A program made the translations under genes and the position numbers. From Desulfosporosinus sp049943955 (GTDB lineage: Bacteria; Bacillota; Desulfitobacteriia; Desulfitobacteriales; Desulfitobacteriaceae): a DNA stretch of 64,000 nucleotides. The notes beneath the pieces are model-generated. The model was not told the DNA's origin. It ran no database searches and worked only from the letters and a program-made list of their open reading frames with translations. This document shows, in pieces, positions 1 through 7,518 of the stretch (the first letter of the stretch is position 1; each line of letters starts with the position of its first letter). The stretch lies in NCBI RefSeq assembly GCF_049943955.1, contig NZ_JBNFTW010000001.1:372001-436000 (forward strand), written 5' to 3'.

Positions 1-153
1 TGGCTGTTCCAGCAAGTTATTAACTTCTTGATCAATATTACTAACTGGGGTTAGGTCCTGTGTTTTAAGAATCTTAATTAAATTTTCTTCCGGAAGTTGA
101 ACCTCAATTCCTGTCTCACCATATTTAAGTCTGTAGCTATGCAACGTCTCCAT
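1..153 (-). CDS. LarA-like lactate racemase family protein, N-terminal part only
   Basis: Reading leftward from an ATG at 153-151, 51 codons stay open to the window edge, so the gene is cut by the window. A perfect AGGAGGT ribosome-binding site lies directly upstream at 154-160. The N-terminus (YGETGIEVQLPEENLI at about residues 11-26) matches the 'YGxTGxEVxxPxxNL' opening of the nickel-dependent lactate racemase / DUF2088 family. That family interconverts lactate enantiomers or acts on related 2-hydroxy acids in the cytoplasm using a nickel-pincer cofactor. The active-site histidines lie outside the window, so the exact substrate cannot be judged. The gene diverges from the operon starting at 537. 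Confidence 0.6.
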   Translation of the reverse strand, partial: METLHSYRLKYGETGIEVQLPEENLIKILKTQDLTPVSNIDQEVNNLLEQP

Positions 154-230
154 ACCTCCTAAAAACATAACACCCCATAGGGTGTAGATTTCGGTCAATT
201 TAATTACCATACGATAACTGATGAGTATTA

Positions 231-260
231 TTGCTATTATACAACAGTTTTGTTGCAAAT
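231..260 (-). promoter_or_regulatory. Possible promoter/operator for the leftward LarA-like gene
   Basis: On the minus strand a TATAAT hexamer lies about 80 bases upstream of the LarA-like ATG. It overlaps a short inverted repeat, CAACA-AAAC-TGTTG (about 241-254). No good -35 box is seen at 17 bases. The repeat could be an operator. The rest of the 154-536 intergenic region holds a rightward promoter (448-476) and a 7-bp stem AACCGAG/CTCGGTT (359-365 with 396-402) of unknown role. Confidence 0.3.
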
Positions 261-447
261 TAAACCATATTTCATTCTTTTTTGTCCAAAGAAATCAGCA
301 CAAGAAAGAATTCTAAAGCCAAAGGTTTGGTAACGTCTAAATAATAAGATAACAAGATAACCGAGGGGGTTGCGATCTGTAAAGAGGCTGCCTTACTCGG
401 TTGTTCAATGCCATCGCTAAAACTGGACATAGACTACAAATTAATGG

Positions 448-476
448 TTGACAGGCTGGCAGAATCCTCCTAAAAT
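448..476 (+). promoter_or_regulatory. Sigma-A promoter for the 537-5972 operon
   Basis: TTGACA (448-453), a 17-base spacer and TAAAAT (471-476) form a near-consensus vegetative promoter. The expected transcript start is near 483, giving a leader of about 54 bases before the ATG at 537. Confidence 0.7.
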
Positions 477-536
477 GGAATGCGAGTAAAAATACAACCG
501 AATGCATAAAATTTCGCGAAAGTCAGGGACATAAAA

Positions 537-1643
537 ATGAAAATAGTGTTCGGGCATGGTAAATATATTCGCGGAGAAGGTTTGATCGACCAAATTGGAG
601 ACCATGTAGGTCCTTTTGGCAAAAAGGTATGCTTGTTTGGCGGCAAAACATCGTTATCGATCGTATCTGCTCCGATAACGAAAGAACTAACACAGCATGG
701 CTTTGAGATGCTTCCTCCTATTTGGTATGGTGGAGAATGTAGTGAGCGGAATATTTACAGCCTAAAAAATCAAGTTGAGGAGTTTCATCCCGATGTTCTT
801 CTTGTTGCTGGCGGCGGTAAGGCACTTGATACCATTAAAGCTTTGGGATATCTGCTGGATCTTCCGGTGATTGCAATTCCCACGATTGCTTCGACTTGCG
901 CCGCAGGAACTTGTATATCCATTCTTTATGATGATAAGGGAGAATTTCTGGAGATCAGTCGTAATTCCAAGAATCCAGATCTGATCTTAGTGGATACTCA
1001 AATTATTCGTAATGCACCTGTACGATATCTGATTTCCGGGATCGGCGATACGTTAGCAAAATGGTTTGAATCCAAGGCTTCAAATCAAAAAGCGGTACCA
1101 AATGCTTTTAATGGTAGTGCCGTTGAGTTAGCCCGATTTGTTTATGAACTTTTATTAAAGGAAGGAAAACAAGCGACCGAGTCGATACGTAAGGGAGTTG
1201 TTTCCAAAGAACTTGACGATGTTATCGATGCTATCATCGCTGTGAGCGGCAGTATCAGTAACTATGGCGGAGATGATTGCCGGACTGCTGGAGCTCATGC
1301 TGTCTATTCGGGACTCACTATTTTTCCGGAGATTCATGAGGTGTATCACGGGGAAATTGTTGCCTTCGGAATTTTAACGCAGTTAGCTATGGAAGGTTGT
1401 CCGGATGAAGAGATACAGGACGTCATTGCTTACCTTCGACAGGTAAATTTACCCTGCACCTTAGGCGAGATGGGAATTGAATCTTCTCATATCTCAGAAG
1501 AACAATGGCAAATCCTTGGCAATGTTACTGTCGAGATTGAGGATATGGCTAATATGCCCTTTGAAGTGACTCCCCAAATGGTGATCGCTGGAATTCGCCG
1601 AGCGGATGAACTGGGGAGGAGGAGACAATTCAATGGATGTTAA
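537..1643 (+). CDS. GldA-like NAD-dependent glycerol/polyol dehydrogenase family protein
   Basis: This 368-residue protein belongs to the metal-dependent group III alcohol dehydrogenases, closest in pattern to glycerol dehydrogenase. The cofactor loop GGGK is at 92-95, and PTIASTCA (115-122) is typical of GldA. The three metal ligands known from Bacillus GldA (Asp171, His254, His271) fall at exactly the same numbers here (GIGDT, GAHAV, YHGE). It should therefore be a catalytically complete cytoplasmic Zn enzyme oxidising or reducing a vicinal diol or hydroxyketone. It is the first gene of an operon with an aminotransferase and an ABC importer, so its natural substrate may be an imported compound rather than glycerol. 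Its 3' end overlaps the next gene by 11 bases. The ribosome-binding site (AGGGA) is modest. Confidence 0.8.
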   Translation: MKIVFGHGKYIRGEGLIDQIGDHVGPFGKKVCLFGGKTSLSIVSAPITKELTQHGFEMLPPIWYGGECSERNIYSLKNQVEEFHPDVLLVAGGGKALDTIKALGYLLDLPVIAIPTIASTCAAGTCISILYDDKGEFLEISRNSKNPDLILVDTQIIRNAPVRYLISGIGDTLAKWFESKASNQKAVPNAFNGSAVELARFVYELLLKEGKQATESIRKGVVSKELDDVIDAIIAVSGSISNYGGDDCRTAGAHAVYSGLTIFPEIHEVYHGEIVAFGILTQLAMEGCPDEEIQDVIAYLRQVNLPCTLGEMGIESSHISEEQWQILGNVTVEIEDMANMPFEVTPQMVIAGIRRADELGRRRQFNGC

Positions 1644-2745
1644 AAACATCGTCCGCAAGGTATATCCTAAGTTGACACCTTATACGTGCGAGCTGGCAGA
1701 TTTGCCAGTCGAAGAAATTAAAACGGTTCTTGGTCGGGAGACAGTATATAAGTTATCCTTTAATGAAAGCCCGTTAGGCCCGTCTCCCAAAGCGATTCAA
1801 GCGATGACGGATTCTCTGAGTAATTTAAACCTTTATCCCAGCTCAGCAGGGGAATCGATCATGAAGAAGATTGCTGAGATCGAGGGTATTAACTCAAAGC
1901 AGGTTATCCTTTCCAATGGTGCTGATGAAATGATCATACTTATAGCTCAAACGTTTTTGGAGCCTGAGGATGAGGTCATTATCCCGAAATTGAGTTTCAT
2001 TCAGTACCTGGCGGCAACGAATCTAATGGGAGCTAAACCGGTTTTTTCTGAAATGAAAGAAGATCATTCTTATGATTTAGAAGATATTCTTAGCAGAATA
2101 ACCTTAAAGACAAAGGCTATTTTTTTGTGCAATCCCAACAATCCGACGGGTACTATAATCTCTAAAATAGATTTTGTGAATTTTTTAAGTAAAGTACCAG
2201 ATCATATTCTGGTCGTTATTGATGAAGCCTACCAGGAATATGCTGTTTCACATGAGTTTGAATCCGGCGTTCGTTATTTAACGGAGCATAAGTTCCTTTT
2301 TATAGTCCGAACCTTTTCCAAGGCTTATTCTTTAGCCGGTGCGCGCCTTGGGTATGGACTTGGAACAACGGAAGTGATTGAGGCCATTAACCATGTACGT
2401 CCGCCCTTTAATGTCAATGCCATTGTCCAGGCGGGAGCCTTAGCAAGCTTAGAGGACATAGAACATCTTCAGGAAGCAAGGACCCTCAATAACGAGGGAA
2501 AAGAGCTGATGTATGAGGCCTTTGAATCCTTGGGGTTACCTTATCAAAAAAGCAATACTAATTTTGTCTTCGTGGATACCAAAAAGGATAGTAACCTAAT
2601 CTTTCAAAAATTAGCTGAGTATGGAGTCATTATAAGGACATTAAAGGGTTACGGGCTGGATACATATATTCGGGTGTCTGTAGGGAGGCGTGAGGGAGTC
2701 CTTGCTTTTGTTAAAGCCTTAAAAGAAATCATATCCGAAGTGTAA
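1633..2745 (+). CDS. HisC-like PLP-dependent aminotransferase (fold type I)
   Basis: This 370-residue class I/II aminotransferase resembles histidinol-phosphate aminotransferase and threonine-phosphate decarboxylase. Visible motifs are NESPLGPSP (44-52), the substrate/PLP motif NPNNPTG (167-173), Asp197 in VIDEAY for the pyridine nitrogen, the Schiff-base Lys230 in RTFSKAYSLAGAR, and a C-terminal phosphate/carboxylate-binding Arg in YIRVSVG. The start at 1633 is preferred over an upstream in-frame ATG at 1606 because GGGGAGGAGGAG at 1613-1624 is well spaced only for 1633. No other his genes are nearby. In this operon, between a dehydrogenase and an importer, it more likely transaminates a dedicated substrate than makes histidine. 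Confidence 0.8.
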   Translation: MDVKNIVRKVYPKLTPYTCELADLPVEEIKTVLGRETVYKLSFNESPLGPSPKAIQAMTDSLSNLNLYPSSAGESIMKKIAEIEGINSKQVILSNGADEMIILIAQTFLEPEDEVIIPKLSFIQYLAATNLMGAKPVFSEMKEDHSYDLEDILSRITLKTKAIFLCNPNNPTGTIISKIDFVNFLSKVPDHILVVIDEAYQEYAVSHEFESGVRYLTEHKFLFIVRTFSKAYSLAGARLGYGLGTTEVIEAINHVRPPFNVNAIVQAGALASLEDIEHLQEARTLNNEGKELMYEAFESLGLPYQKSNTNFVFVDTKKDSNLIFQKLAEYGVIIRTLKGYGLDTYIRVSVGRREGVLAFVKALKEIISEV

Positions 2746-2807
2746 ATGCCAGTTTTAAAAATATGATATTTTATTTAGTAAACGTCCAAAGCGGAAGGAG
2801 AAACGAT

Positions 2808-3818
2808 ATGAAAAAGATTATGGCTCTGGTTTTAACCTTGGTTCTGATGCTGAGTTTAGCAGGTTGTGGCGCTTCAAGCGCTTCTAATGGGAAAACTGAA
2901 GAAGGGCAGGCAACGGCCCAAAAAGCTCCCTTAAAAATAACCTTGCCGACCTGGACCGGTTATGGCCCTCTATTCCTGGCTCAGGAAAAGGGACTTTTCA
3001 AAAAACATGGAGTTGATGTTGAGTTAAGCATTGTTGACGGTTTAGCTGAGCGTAAGCAAGCTTTAGCCGGTGGTAAGGTTGATGGCATGGCGACAGCTCA
3101 AGATGTTCAGGTTACCTTAGCTGCATCTGAAATTCCTGTTCAAGTTGTATGGATGCTCGATGATTCGAACGGTGGGGACGGAATTCTGGTTAAGAAAGAT
3201 ATAAATTCCCCTGCCGACTTAAAAGGTAAGAAAGTCGCTTACGAAGTTGGTTCAACTAGTCAATTATTAATGATGACTGAGCTGAAAAAAGCTGGTCTAA
3301 CAGATAAAGATGTCACTGTAGTACCTATGTCAGCAGGAGATGCCGGAGCAGCTTTTATGGCGGGAAAAGTCGATGCAGCGGTTACTTGGGAACCATGGCT
3401 TTCTAAAGGAGCAAGCGCCAACGGTAAACTGTTAGTTACTACTAAGGAGCTTCCGGGAATTATTATGGACAGCATTAGCTTTAGAAAAGATGTCGTTGAA
3501 AAACGACCCGATGATGTAAAGGCCTTTGTTGCTGCCATGTCAGACGCAATGGACTATTGGCAAGCTCACAAAGACGAATCGGATAAAATCATGGCTGATG
3601 GCCTAAAAATCGATTTAAAAGAGTTTACCTCGACAGTTCCCGGACTCAAGTTCTTTAACAAAGATGACAACAAAAAATTATTTGGAACGAGTGCAAACCC
3701 CGGTTCTATTTATCAGTTTACTAAGAACGACATTAATTTTTACTTAGAACAAAAGGTAATCGATAAAGCCATTACTCCAGAAAGTATTATCAATTCCAAG
3801 TTTGTCGAAGGACTATAG
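2808..3818 (+). CDS. ABC transporter substrate-binding lipoprotein, SsuA/TauA/NMT1-like
   Basis: The 336-residue product begins with a lipoprotein signal peptide. A Lys-Lys start and a hydrophobic core are followed by the lipobox LAGC with Cys20 as the lipidation site, then a Ser/Gln/Lys linker. The mature part carries features of the nitrate/sulfonate/taurine/thiamine-precursor binding family: WTGYGPLFLAQEKGLF near the start, 'ADLKGKKVAYEVGST' in the middle, and an 'AAVTWEPW' strand. The AAGGAG at 2795-2800 selects the ATG at 2808 over an upstream ATG at 2763. It should deliver a small organic solute to the permease and ATPase encoded downstream. The ligand cannot be read from sequence. Confidence 0.85.
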   Translation: MKKIMALVLTLVLMLSLAGCGASSASNGKTEEGQATAQKAPLKITLPTWTGYGPLFLAQEKGLFKKHGVDVELSIVDGLAERKQALAGGKVDGMATAQDVQVTLAASEIPVQVVWMLDDSNGGDGILVKKDINSPADLKGKKVAYEVGSTSQLLMMTELKKAGLTDKDVTVVPMSAGDAGAAFMAGKVDAAVTWEPWLSKGASANGKLLVTTKELPGIIMDSISFRKDVVEKRPDDVKAFVAAMSDAMDYWQAHKDESDKIMADGLKIDLKEFTSTVPGLKFFNKDDNKKLFGTSANPGSIYQFTKNDINFYLEQKVIDKAITPESIINSKFVEGL

Positions 3819-3831
3819 GAATGAATTAAAC

Positions 3832-3856
3832 AAGGAGTGCCCGCAAGGGCCTCCTT
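3832..3856 (+). terminator. Intra-operon hairpin between binding protein and permease
   Basis: AAGGAG (3832-3837), a one-base bulge and GCCC pair with GGGC CTCCTT (3847-3856) around a GCAA tetraloop, and the hairpin is followed by ATTT. This GNRA-capped stem of 10 bp sits only 14 bases after the binding-protein stop. It probably stabilises the upstream mRNA or causes partial termination, so that binding protein exceeds permease and ATPase. A GTG inside the stem (3837) that opens the permease frame is therefore unlikely to be its start. Confidence 0.65.
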
Positions 3857-3920
3857 ATTTAATGTAGTTAAGAAGTGGGAGCATTATGATTGGATAAATA
3901 CTGTGAAAGGGGGAGTAGTG

Positions 3921-4718
3921 ATGTGGAAAAATATTTTTGCCCCGAAAAAGGAAATTTCTAAAGGGTTATATTCTTCAGCGGGGCTTTTAGCATTTATTTT
4001 ATTTGTTTTGACTTGGTCTCTGCTTAGTTATTCTGGAATTGTGAATCCGCTCTTTCTTCCTAGCCCTGGTAAGGTCATCAACACAGCCATCAGTCTTTTT
4101 TCTCAAGGGGATATTTTCAAGGATATTGGGATTAGTTTTACAAGGGTGGCCTTAGGATTTTTGTTGGCGGCAATTATCGGTGTTCCCTTAGGAATCCTGA
4201 TGGGAACGCTGCGAATTATGGAAGGATTTTTAGAGCCCTTAATGGGTTTTATTCGTTATATGCCGGCTTCAGCGTTCATTCCCTTGTTCATTTTGTGGAT
4301 TGGTTTAGATGAAGGGGAAAAAATGAGCGTTATTTTCTTTGGAACTTTCTTTCAGTTAACGCTGATGGTTATGGATGTGACTAAGAATGTTCAAAATGAA
4401 TTAATCGAAGTTTCCTATACGCTGGGAGCAAGTAAAGCGAAAATCTTTAGTAAAGTGATTCTCCCGGCATCACTTCCCGGTATCGTGGATACTCTACGGA
4501 TTACTTTTGGCTGGGCGTGGACGTATTTAGTCGTGGCTGAGATTGTTGGGGCATCGAGTGGCTTAGGCTACATGATTATGCAGTCTTCGAGATTTTTAAG
4601 ATCAGATAAAATTTTTGTGGGAATCATAATTATCGGTTTGCTAGGTCTAGTGACGGACATAATCTTCAAGTTCATCTATCGGGCTTCATTTTCATGGATG
4701 AGAAAGGAGGGAGTGTAG
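3921..4718 (+). CDS. ABC transporter permease, SsuC/TauC-like
   Basis: This is an integral membrane protein of about 265 residues with five or six hydrophobic segments. It contains the cytoplasmic EAA loop typical of binding-protein-dependent permeases: 'EVSYTLGASKAKIFSKVILPASLPGI', seen here as ELIEVSYTLGASKAKIF followed by LPASLPGIVDTLR. The family imports sulfonates, taurine, nitrate or pyrimidine/thiamine precursors. The start at 3921 (ATG TGG) is chosen because AAAGGGGGAG lies just upstream. The frame is open back to 3837, but that stretch is the intra-operon hairpin and has no signal-like residues. It ends one base before the ATPase gene. Confidence 0.85.
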   Translation: MWKNIFAPKKEISKGLYSSAGLLAFILFVLTWSLLSYSGIVNPLFLPSPGKVINTAISLFSQGDIFKDIGISFTRVALGFLLAAIIGVPLGILMGTLRIMEGFLEPLMGFIRYMPASAFIPLFILWIGLDEGEKMSVIFFGTFFQLTLMVMDVTKNVQNELIEVSYTLGASKAKIFSKVILPASLPGIVDTLRITFGWAWTYLVVAEIVGASSGLGYMIMQSSRFLRSDKIFVGIIIIGLLGLVTDIIFKFIYRASFSWMRKEGV

Positions 4719-5495
4719 TTGGATCATAAACTTGTCATTGACCAGGTAGGCAAAGTATTTTCGACCAAAGGTGGAGAAATGGTTGCCCTCGATCGTACGT
4801 CGTTTAAGGTAAAAGAAGGCGAGTTTATCACGATTCTTGGTCCTTCAGGGTGCGGGAAATCCACCATTCTAAGGATTGTGGCGGGCCTTGAAGAACCAAG
4901 TTCGGGAAAGGTCTATCTTGATGGACATGAGGTTAAAGGTCCTGGCTCTGACCGGGGTATGGTCTTCCAGTCCTATACCCTTTATCCATGGTTAACCGTG
5001 GAAGATAATATCACGTTTGGCTTGAGACTCAAGGGAACTTCGCGCAAACAATGTAAAGAAGTGGCTCAACATTATCTTGAGCTTATTGGGTTAAGTGGGT
5101 TTGAAAAACACTATCCGATTCAATTATCCGGGGGGATGAAACAGCGGGTGGCGATTGCCCGGGCGCTAGCGAATGATCCTGAAATACTCTTAATGGATGA
5201 ACCGTTTGGTGCCTTGGATGCTCAAACTCGGAGCATTATGCAGGAGATCCTGCTCAAGGTATGGGAAGAGTCTAAGAAGACGATTCTTTTTATTACTCAT
5301 GACGTGGAAGAGTCTATCTTTTTGGCAGATTCCGTTTATGTCATGACAGCCAGGCCTGGACGTTTAAAAGAGAACATTCCTGTAAATCTGCCTAGGCCTC
5401 GCGATTATAATATTAAGAGCAGTTCAGAATTCTTAAATCTTAAAACACAGTTACTCGATCTTATACGTGAAGAAACTTTAAAAGCCCTTAAGTAG
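4719..5495 (+). CDS. ABC transporter ATP-binding protein, SsuB/TauB-like
   Basis: The 258-residue ATPase has Walker A GPSGCGKST (41-49), Q-loop Gln84, signature LSGGM (136-140), Walker B LLMDEP (157-162), the D-loop GALD and H-loop His194. It is a single-domain ATPase of the nitrate/sulfonate/taurine subfamily ('WLTVEDNI', 'THDVEESIFLAD'). The start is a TTG at 4719 immediately after the permease stop, served by AAAGGAGGG at 4704-4712. It energises import together with the two upstream genes. Confidence 0.9.
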   Translation: MDHKLVIDQVGKVFSTKGGEMVALDRTSFKVKEGEFITILGPSGCGKSTILRIVAGLEEPSSGKVYLDGHEVKGPGSDRGMVFQSYTLYPWLTVEDNITFGLRLKGTSRKQCKEVAQHYLELIGLSGFEKHYPIQLSGGMKQRVAIARALANDPEILLMDEPFGALDAQTRSIMQEILLKVWEESKKTILFITHDVEESIFLADSVYVMTARPGRLKENIPVNLPRPRDYNIKSSSEFLNLKTQLLDLIREETLKALK

Positions 5496-5507
5496 GGAGT
5501 GATAGGG

Positions 5508-5972
5508 ATGGAGTTTAAGCTAGCTCTTCTAGCTGTAAAGGACGTTGAAAAGTCTAAACAGTTTTATAAAGACCTATTTGATCAAGAAGTTGTTCTTGAT
5601 TTGGGCAAAAATGTAACCTTTAGCGGCGGTTTCGCTATTCAGGAGGATTTTGCCTGGTTGACGAACTTATCGTCAGGATCAGTTATTAAAAAATCAAATA
5701 ATATGGAATTGTATTTTGAGGTTGAGGATTTTGAGGAGTTTATTGCTAAGCTTAGTGCTTATGAGTCAATTGAATACGTTCATCTGCCGAAGAAATATGA
5801 ATGGCAGCAAAGAGTAGTTCGTATATATGATCCTGACTATCACATGATTGAAATCGGTGAGTCCATGGCGGTTATTGCCAGACGTTATCTTGCTAAGGGC
5901 TATTCAATTGAAGAAACGTCGAAAATTATTCAGCATCCTAGAGAGTTTGTAAAGAAATGTATCACTATTTAG
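5508..5972 (+). CDS. Glyoxalase/VOC-fold protein with a C-terminal helical tail
   Basis: This protein of about 154 residues opens with a beta-alpha-beta pattern typical of the vicinal-oxygen-chelate fold ('LLAVKDVEKSKQFYKDLF'). It ends the fold with 'RIYDPDYHMIEIGE', where the Glu is the usual metal ligand position. After about residue 122 there is an extra 30-residue tail (RRYLAKGYSIEETSKIIQHP) that looks like a small helix-turn-helix-like pair of helices. Full metal-site conservation is not evident, so binding or isomerase roles are open. GGGAG at 5494-5498 fits an ATG at 5508 better than the in-frame GTG at 5499. It is the last gene of the operon and is followed by a terminator. Confidence 0.65.
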   Translation: MEFKLALLAVKDVEKSKQFYKDLFDQEVVLDLGKNVTFSGGFAIQEDFAWLTNLSSGSVIKKSNNMELYFEVEDFEEFIAKLSAYESIEYVHLPKKYEWQQRVVRIYDPDYHMIEIGESMAVIARRYLAKGYSIEETSKIIQHPREFVKKCITI

Positions 5973-5992
5973 AGGACGCTACGGCGTCCTCT
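5971..5992 (+). terminator. Terminator of the ABC importer operon
   Basis: AGAGGACGC and GCGTCCTCT form a perfect 9-bp stem with a TACG tetraloop. It overlaps the stop codon of the VOC-fold gene and is followed by TGCTATTT. Confidence 0.7.
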
Positions 5993-6064
5993 TGCTATTT
6001 GGAACATACTATAAATAAAGAACGGGACCCTTGCATAATGAATATCTATCCGTTTTTATAAATG

Positions 6065-6110
6065 AAACCCTGCATATAAGTGGATTCGAACCACTATTTA
6101 TGCAGGGTTT
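6065..6110. terminator. Long bidirectional hairpin between convergent genes, with a T-arm-like tip
   Basis: AAACCCTGCAT (6065-6075) pairs perfectly with ATGCAGGGTTT (6100-6110), and TTTGTTT follows on the plus side. Inside, AGTGG/CCACT forms a second stem around a TTCGAA-containing 7-base loop. On the minus strand this reads GTGG-TTCGAAT-CCAC, like a tRNA T-arm. It lies between the convergent operons ending at 5972 and 6218 and is best explained as a shared terminator. Confidence 0.6.
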
Positions 6111-6217
6111 TGTTTAATGAGGGGCGTTTATGCAGTTTAACCCCCCCTGTACATTAAGGTTTTGTACATCTCAAGTTTCGTAGTAGTGGTTGATGTTATT
6201 GAAAATTAAGGGCAGCA

Positions 6218-7114
6218 TTAAGCCTTAATCTTCTCCCTTAAGATTTTAGGAATATCCGTTGGAGTTTCAGCAACATAGCCGCCTGCTTTTGTAATTGCAT
6301 CTATTTTGCTTTTGGCCGAACCCCGTCCTCGCTCGACAATATTGGAGGCGTGAGAAAAGCGCTGTCCCTCTGGAGCCCAGGCACCGGCTACATAAATAAC
6401 GAAGGGCTTAGTAAACTGGCCTGAGGCAATTACTTCAGCACATTCCTCTTCTTGTGATCCCCCAATTTCAGCATAGACAGCAACCCCTGCTGTTTCCGGA
6501 TCAGCTTCAAAGTAAGGAAGAAGATCTGCCATGGACGTTCCAAGTACCGGTTCCGTACCGGTATGCACCACGGTACTTACGCCAAAACCGCCTTCCCGCA
6601 AGACCCAGGGAATCGTCCCTGACTGTCCTCCGCTGCGGGAAAATACTCCAATGTTTCCCCTTTGGAAAAATTTATTAGCCCAGTCGACGTTGCCCCCGAG
6701 CCAACCGACAACCGCCTCTCCAGGAGTAATAATTCCGATAGACCCCGGTCCAATGACGCGTGAACCTTTCATTTGAGCGTAAGCTATCATTTCCATTATA
6801 TCGTGAATTGGCGTTCCCTCAACACAAGGAATGATGTATTTAACTCCAGCATCTGCCGCCTCCATAACAGCGGTTTTTAGCCCCCTTCCAGGGACAAAGA
6901 GTACGCTGAAGTCTATTTCACCGTGTTCACGCGCAATTTCTTTGACCGTGTTATAGACGGGAACTCCATGGATTTCTTCACCCGCCTTGCCGGGGCTCGT
7001 TCCTCCAATCAGTTTAGTTCCATATTCTTTCATATATTTTGTACGAACTGATCCTTCACGTCCGGTAATCCCTTGGACAATGACTTTCGTATCGTTACTT
7101 ATCAAAATGCCCAT
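6218..7114 (-). CDS. SucD-like acyl-CoA synthetase (ADP/GDP-forming) alpha subunit
   Basis: The 298-residue product follows the succinyl-CoA synthetase alpha layout. It has an N-terminal CoA-binding Rossmann domain (VIVQGITGREGS at 11-22, GGTSPGKAGEEIHGVPVY at 37-54) and then the ligase domain (VFSRSGGQSGT). The phosphohistidine region is SHASNIVERGRGSAKSK with His255 in the place of the catalytic His of SucD. Compared with classic SucD ('GHAGAI'), the sequence around the histidine is altered (SHASNI), and the ATP-grasp partner also differs. The acid substrate may therefore not be succinate. It lies downstream of the beta-like subunit and a ferredoxin-like gene in the same orientation, 106 bases after the latter. 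Confidence 0.8.
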   Translation of the reverse strand: MGILISNDTKVIVQGITGREGSVRTKYMKEYGTKLIGGTSPGKAGEEIHGVPVYNTVKEIAREHGEIDFSVLFVPGRGLKTAVMEAADAGVKYIIPCVEGTPIHDIMEMIAYAQMKGSRVIGPGSIGIITPGEAVVGWLGGNVDWANKFFQRGNIGVFSRSGGQSGTIPWVLREGGFGVSTVVHTGTEPVLGTSMADLLPYFEADPETAGVAVYAEIGGSQEEECAEVIASGQFTKPFVIYVAGAWAPEGQRFSHASNIVERGRGSAKSKIDAITKAGGYVAETPTDIPKILREKIKA

Positions 7115-7220
7115 ATTCTATCCCTCATTTTCCTAAAATCTTATCACAAAGTCTGATGTTTTAGATTAGCTTTATTCAGTTTTAAAGCCCTGATGTTCAG
7201 CTTTAGCTAAACGAGTTCAC

Positions 7221-7514
7221 TTAGGCCTGTTGACGCTTTTGAAGATATTCATCGAATCCATTAATCGGAATCTCAATTCGAATTGCGTCCTTGCCTTTAA
7301 AGTGACAGGCAAACTCACAGGCCAAGCATTCCGTACCCAGGCGCAAAATCTCTTCCTGACTGCGCCGGCTGACAGAGGCCCTGCCTTCAACATCAATTTC
7401 TAATATGCCTCTGGCAAATTTCTTACAAGCTTCGGCACAGGCCTTTGTTTCGCAACTTGGGCACTTACTGGTGTCAATTTTAATCGTACAGCTTTTCTCT
7501 GCAAATTCCATCAT
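7221..7514 (-). CDS. Ferredoxin-like 8-Cys iron-sulfur protein
   Basis: This 97-residue protein has eight cysteines, at 9, 18, 21, 26, 30, 63, 66 and 70. They form CPSC-x4-C-x3-C and CLAC-x3-C groups that could bind two [4Fe-4S] clusters. A Cys-free acidic/basic stretch lies between the groups, unlike the compact clostridial ferredoxin. The ATG is 7 bases beyond AAGGTAGGA and only 4 bases from the stop of the SucC-like gene, so translation is probably coupled. Its place between the two synthetase subunits suggests a partner or regulatory role, or an electron carrier for the enzyme that uses the CoA ester. It might also be a subunit of the synthetase complex. None of this can be decided from the sequence. 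Confidence 0.75.
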   Translation of the reverse strand: MMEFAEKSCTIKIDTSKCPSCETKACAEACKKFARGILEIDVEGRASVSRRSQEEILRLGTECLACEFACHFKGKDAIRIEIPINGFDEYLQKRQQA

Positions 7515-7518
7515 GATT

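Noticed and set aside
359..402. Stem AACCGAG/CTCGGTT considered as a riboswitch leader for the first operon.
   Set aside because: It lies upstream of the good sigma-A promoter at 448-476, so it would not be in that transcript, and it matches no riboswitch class I know.
3837..3920. Extension of the permease to a GTG at 3837.
   Set aside because: The codon is inside a stable hairpin and the added 28 residues are polar and unlike permease N-termini. The ATG at 3921 has a strong ribosome-binding site.
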